DNA of 64,000 nt from an uncultured Roseicyclus sp. Lineage in GTDB: Bacteria; Pseudomonadota; Alphaproteobacteria; Rhodobacterales; Rhodobacteraceae. The position numbers and the translations under genes are program-made. The stretch is from assembly GCA_947494975.1 (NCBI GenBank), contig CANLXA010000001.1, forward strand, positions 62,001-126,000. The letters run 5' to 3'. Positions 62,967-64,000 of this stretch are shown here, one piece after another (position 1 is the stretch's first letter; every line of letters starts with the position of its first letter). The notes under the pieces are model-generated. The model worked only from the letters and a program-made list of their open reading frames with translations, ran no database searches and was not told the origin of the DNA.

Positions 62967-64000
62967 TCAATCCGCAAACAGATGCTGTGTTTCCGCCAAT
63001 TCCTGGGCCAGATCCGGTTCGATCCCGAAGAACTCCGACAGAACGGCGCCGTTTTCCGTGCTCGACCGGCCTTCGCGCAAGCGGAAATGGCGGGGGAATT
63101 CCTCCTCCCGGATCGCGGCGCTTTCATCGAGGAATTCGTGGCGCAGGGTCGGCAGCATCCGCTGGATCACCTCGCCGGGCGTATCTTCGGTGGCCAGCCC
63201 CACGCGATGGGCATGGCCCACCAGGTATTGGTCATCGAAATTGCATTGCAGCTCCAGGATCCGGGCATTGGCGCGGTCCGACATGAAATCGCGCATCAGG
63301 TCGAGATTTGCGGGATCGAGGCAGATCATCAGCCGCTCGGTCCCGTAATAATCGAACAGCATCCGCATCAGGGCGCGGCGGTGGCGGTTGCGCTTTTCCA
63401 GCGTCCGCTCGATTCCGCCCAGATGCGGCACCCGGCAGCCGGCCTCGTCGAACAGGTATTCTATCCCGCGCACATCGACCTTGTCGGACGCGGTTTTCAG
63501 CAGCCGCTTGGCCACATGCCATTTCTTGCAGACCAGCATGTAGAGGTCCCGGTCGGCGCCGAGGGTGCTTTCCCGCTCCCAGAACCGAGTACCGAAGCGT
63601 TTGCCCACCCGCCCGCGACCGGTCAGGAAGGCGTGCAGCTTGGGCCCCTCCTTGGAGGTGGCGAAATCCTTGCGGTCGGAATTCCACAGCGCGCCGAGGC
63701 GGCGTTTCAGCAGGTCGGCCTCGGGGCTGATCTTGCGGGCGAACAGGTAATCCTGGCTGATCAGAAGGTCATACTGGTCGTTATAGAAGGTCACGGGCAT
63801 GCCGTAATCGCTGAACATCTTGAAGGTCAGCGTGCGGCTTTCGATCTCGCGGGCGGGCACCAGGTGGCGCACCAGCGTCTGGAAATAGGTCTCATCTGGG
63901 ATCCAGGTGGTCTTGAAGAAGCGGATCACATCGGCGCGCACCTTGCTGAACGTCAGGATCGCCTCGATCGTCTTGCGGCGCAGGCACCACCATTGGCTTC
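62967..64000 (-). CDS. Branch-type glycosyltransferase/DUF5928 protein, 3' part
   Basis: The frame is open from 62967 to the right edge, so the start lies outside. The most upstream part reads SQWWCLRRKTIEAILTFSK, which matches the end of a core-2/I-branching (GT14-like) beta-1,6-N-acetylglucosaminyltransferase domain. The next 325 residues resemble the DUF5928 C-terminal region seen after such domains in Rhodobacterales (FFKTTWIPDETYFQTLVRHLVPAREIESRTLTFKMFSDYGMPVTFYNDQYDLLISQDYLFARKISPEA). It probably builds a cell-surface polysaccharide. The HIT gene follows 11 bp downstream. Confidence 0.8.
   Translation of the reverse strand, partial: SQWWCLRRKTIEAILTFSKVRADVIRFFKTTWIPDETYFQTLVRHLVPAREIESRTLTFKMFSDYGMPVTFYNDQYDLLISQDYLFARKISPEADLLKRRLGALWNSDRKDFATSKEGPKLHAFLTGRGRVGKRFGTRFWERESTLGADRDLYMLVCKKWHVAKRLLKTASDKVDVRGIEYLFDEAGCRVPHLGGIERTLEKRNRHRRALMRMLFDYYGTERLMICLDPANLDLMRDFMSDRANARILELQCNFDDQYLVGHAHRVGLATEDTPGEVIQRMLPTLRHEFLDESAAIREEEFPRHFRLREGRSSTENGAVLSEFFGIEPDLAQELAETQHLFAD

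Overview
The window is a GC-rich chromosomal segment from an alphaproteobacterium, most likely order Rhodobacterales (Roseobacter-type Rhodobacteraceae). The evidence is gene content and order: a coxD/coxE/XdhC maturation set, a urease operon, VPLPA-CTERM proteins, a zapA-tkt-gap-gap-pgk-fba run, and pdhA-pdhB(lipoyl)-DUF5076-pdhC. I could not fix the genus. I see no rRNA, tRNA, CRISPR array, insertion sequence or prophage. Coding density is very high, and many start/stop overlaps of the ATGA or TGATG type mark operons.

Layout. 1-8.6 kb: the end of a DUF899 gene, then a minus-strand cluster (coxD-like MoxR ATPase, P-loop kinase, secreted Cys-repeat protein, coxE-like VWA protein, OmpA protein with a giant Ala/Glu region, XdhC, molybdopterin-binding protein). 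This is a molybdo-hydroxylase maturation set without the enzyme itself. 8.7-18 kb: a conserved hypothetical gene, then a minus-strand urease operon (ureD-A-x-B-x-cyclase-CMD-VPLPA-C-x-E-F-G) interleaved with non-urease genes. 18-26.6 kb, plus strand: pyrC, pyrE, dnaB, a histidine-phosphatase-like gene, alr, and an Mla/Pqi-type lipid-transport set (mlaE, mlaF, two small membrane proteins, a one-domain pqiA). 26.6-36 kb: an autotransporter, radA, cvpA, a winged-helix/hydrolase fusion, small membrane proteins, purF, DUF2199, bioY and an SDR.

36-50 kb is central carbon and cell division: zapA with an overlapping coiled-coil gene, tkt, two different GAPDH genes, pgk and class I fba. Between them lie a 2OG-Fe(II) oxygenase, a cupin and a 47-residue membrane peptide. 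Palindromic LacI-type operator candidates precede both gap genes. 50-56 kb: ftsB, a second VPLPA-CTERM protein and the pyruvate dehydrogenase operon. 56-64 kb: YdeI, an RsuA/RluE pseudouridine synthase, MmcQ/YjbR, polA, a very short chemoreceptor-like protein, DUF2459, a zinc-finger protein, a HIT protein and the 3' part of a Branch-type glycosyltransferase/DUF5928 gene running off the right edge.

No single new system is unmistakable. The strongest leads are the shared operator at the gap genes, the two GAPDHs with different cofactor-site residues, a hairpin that combines a terminator with the xdhC ribosome-binding site, a three-copy GC-rich intergenic repeat with an AAATACCCC edge, and the interleaved urease operon.
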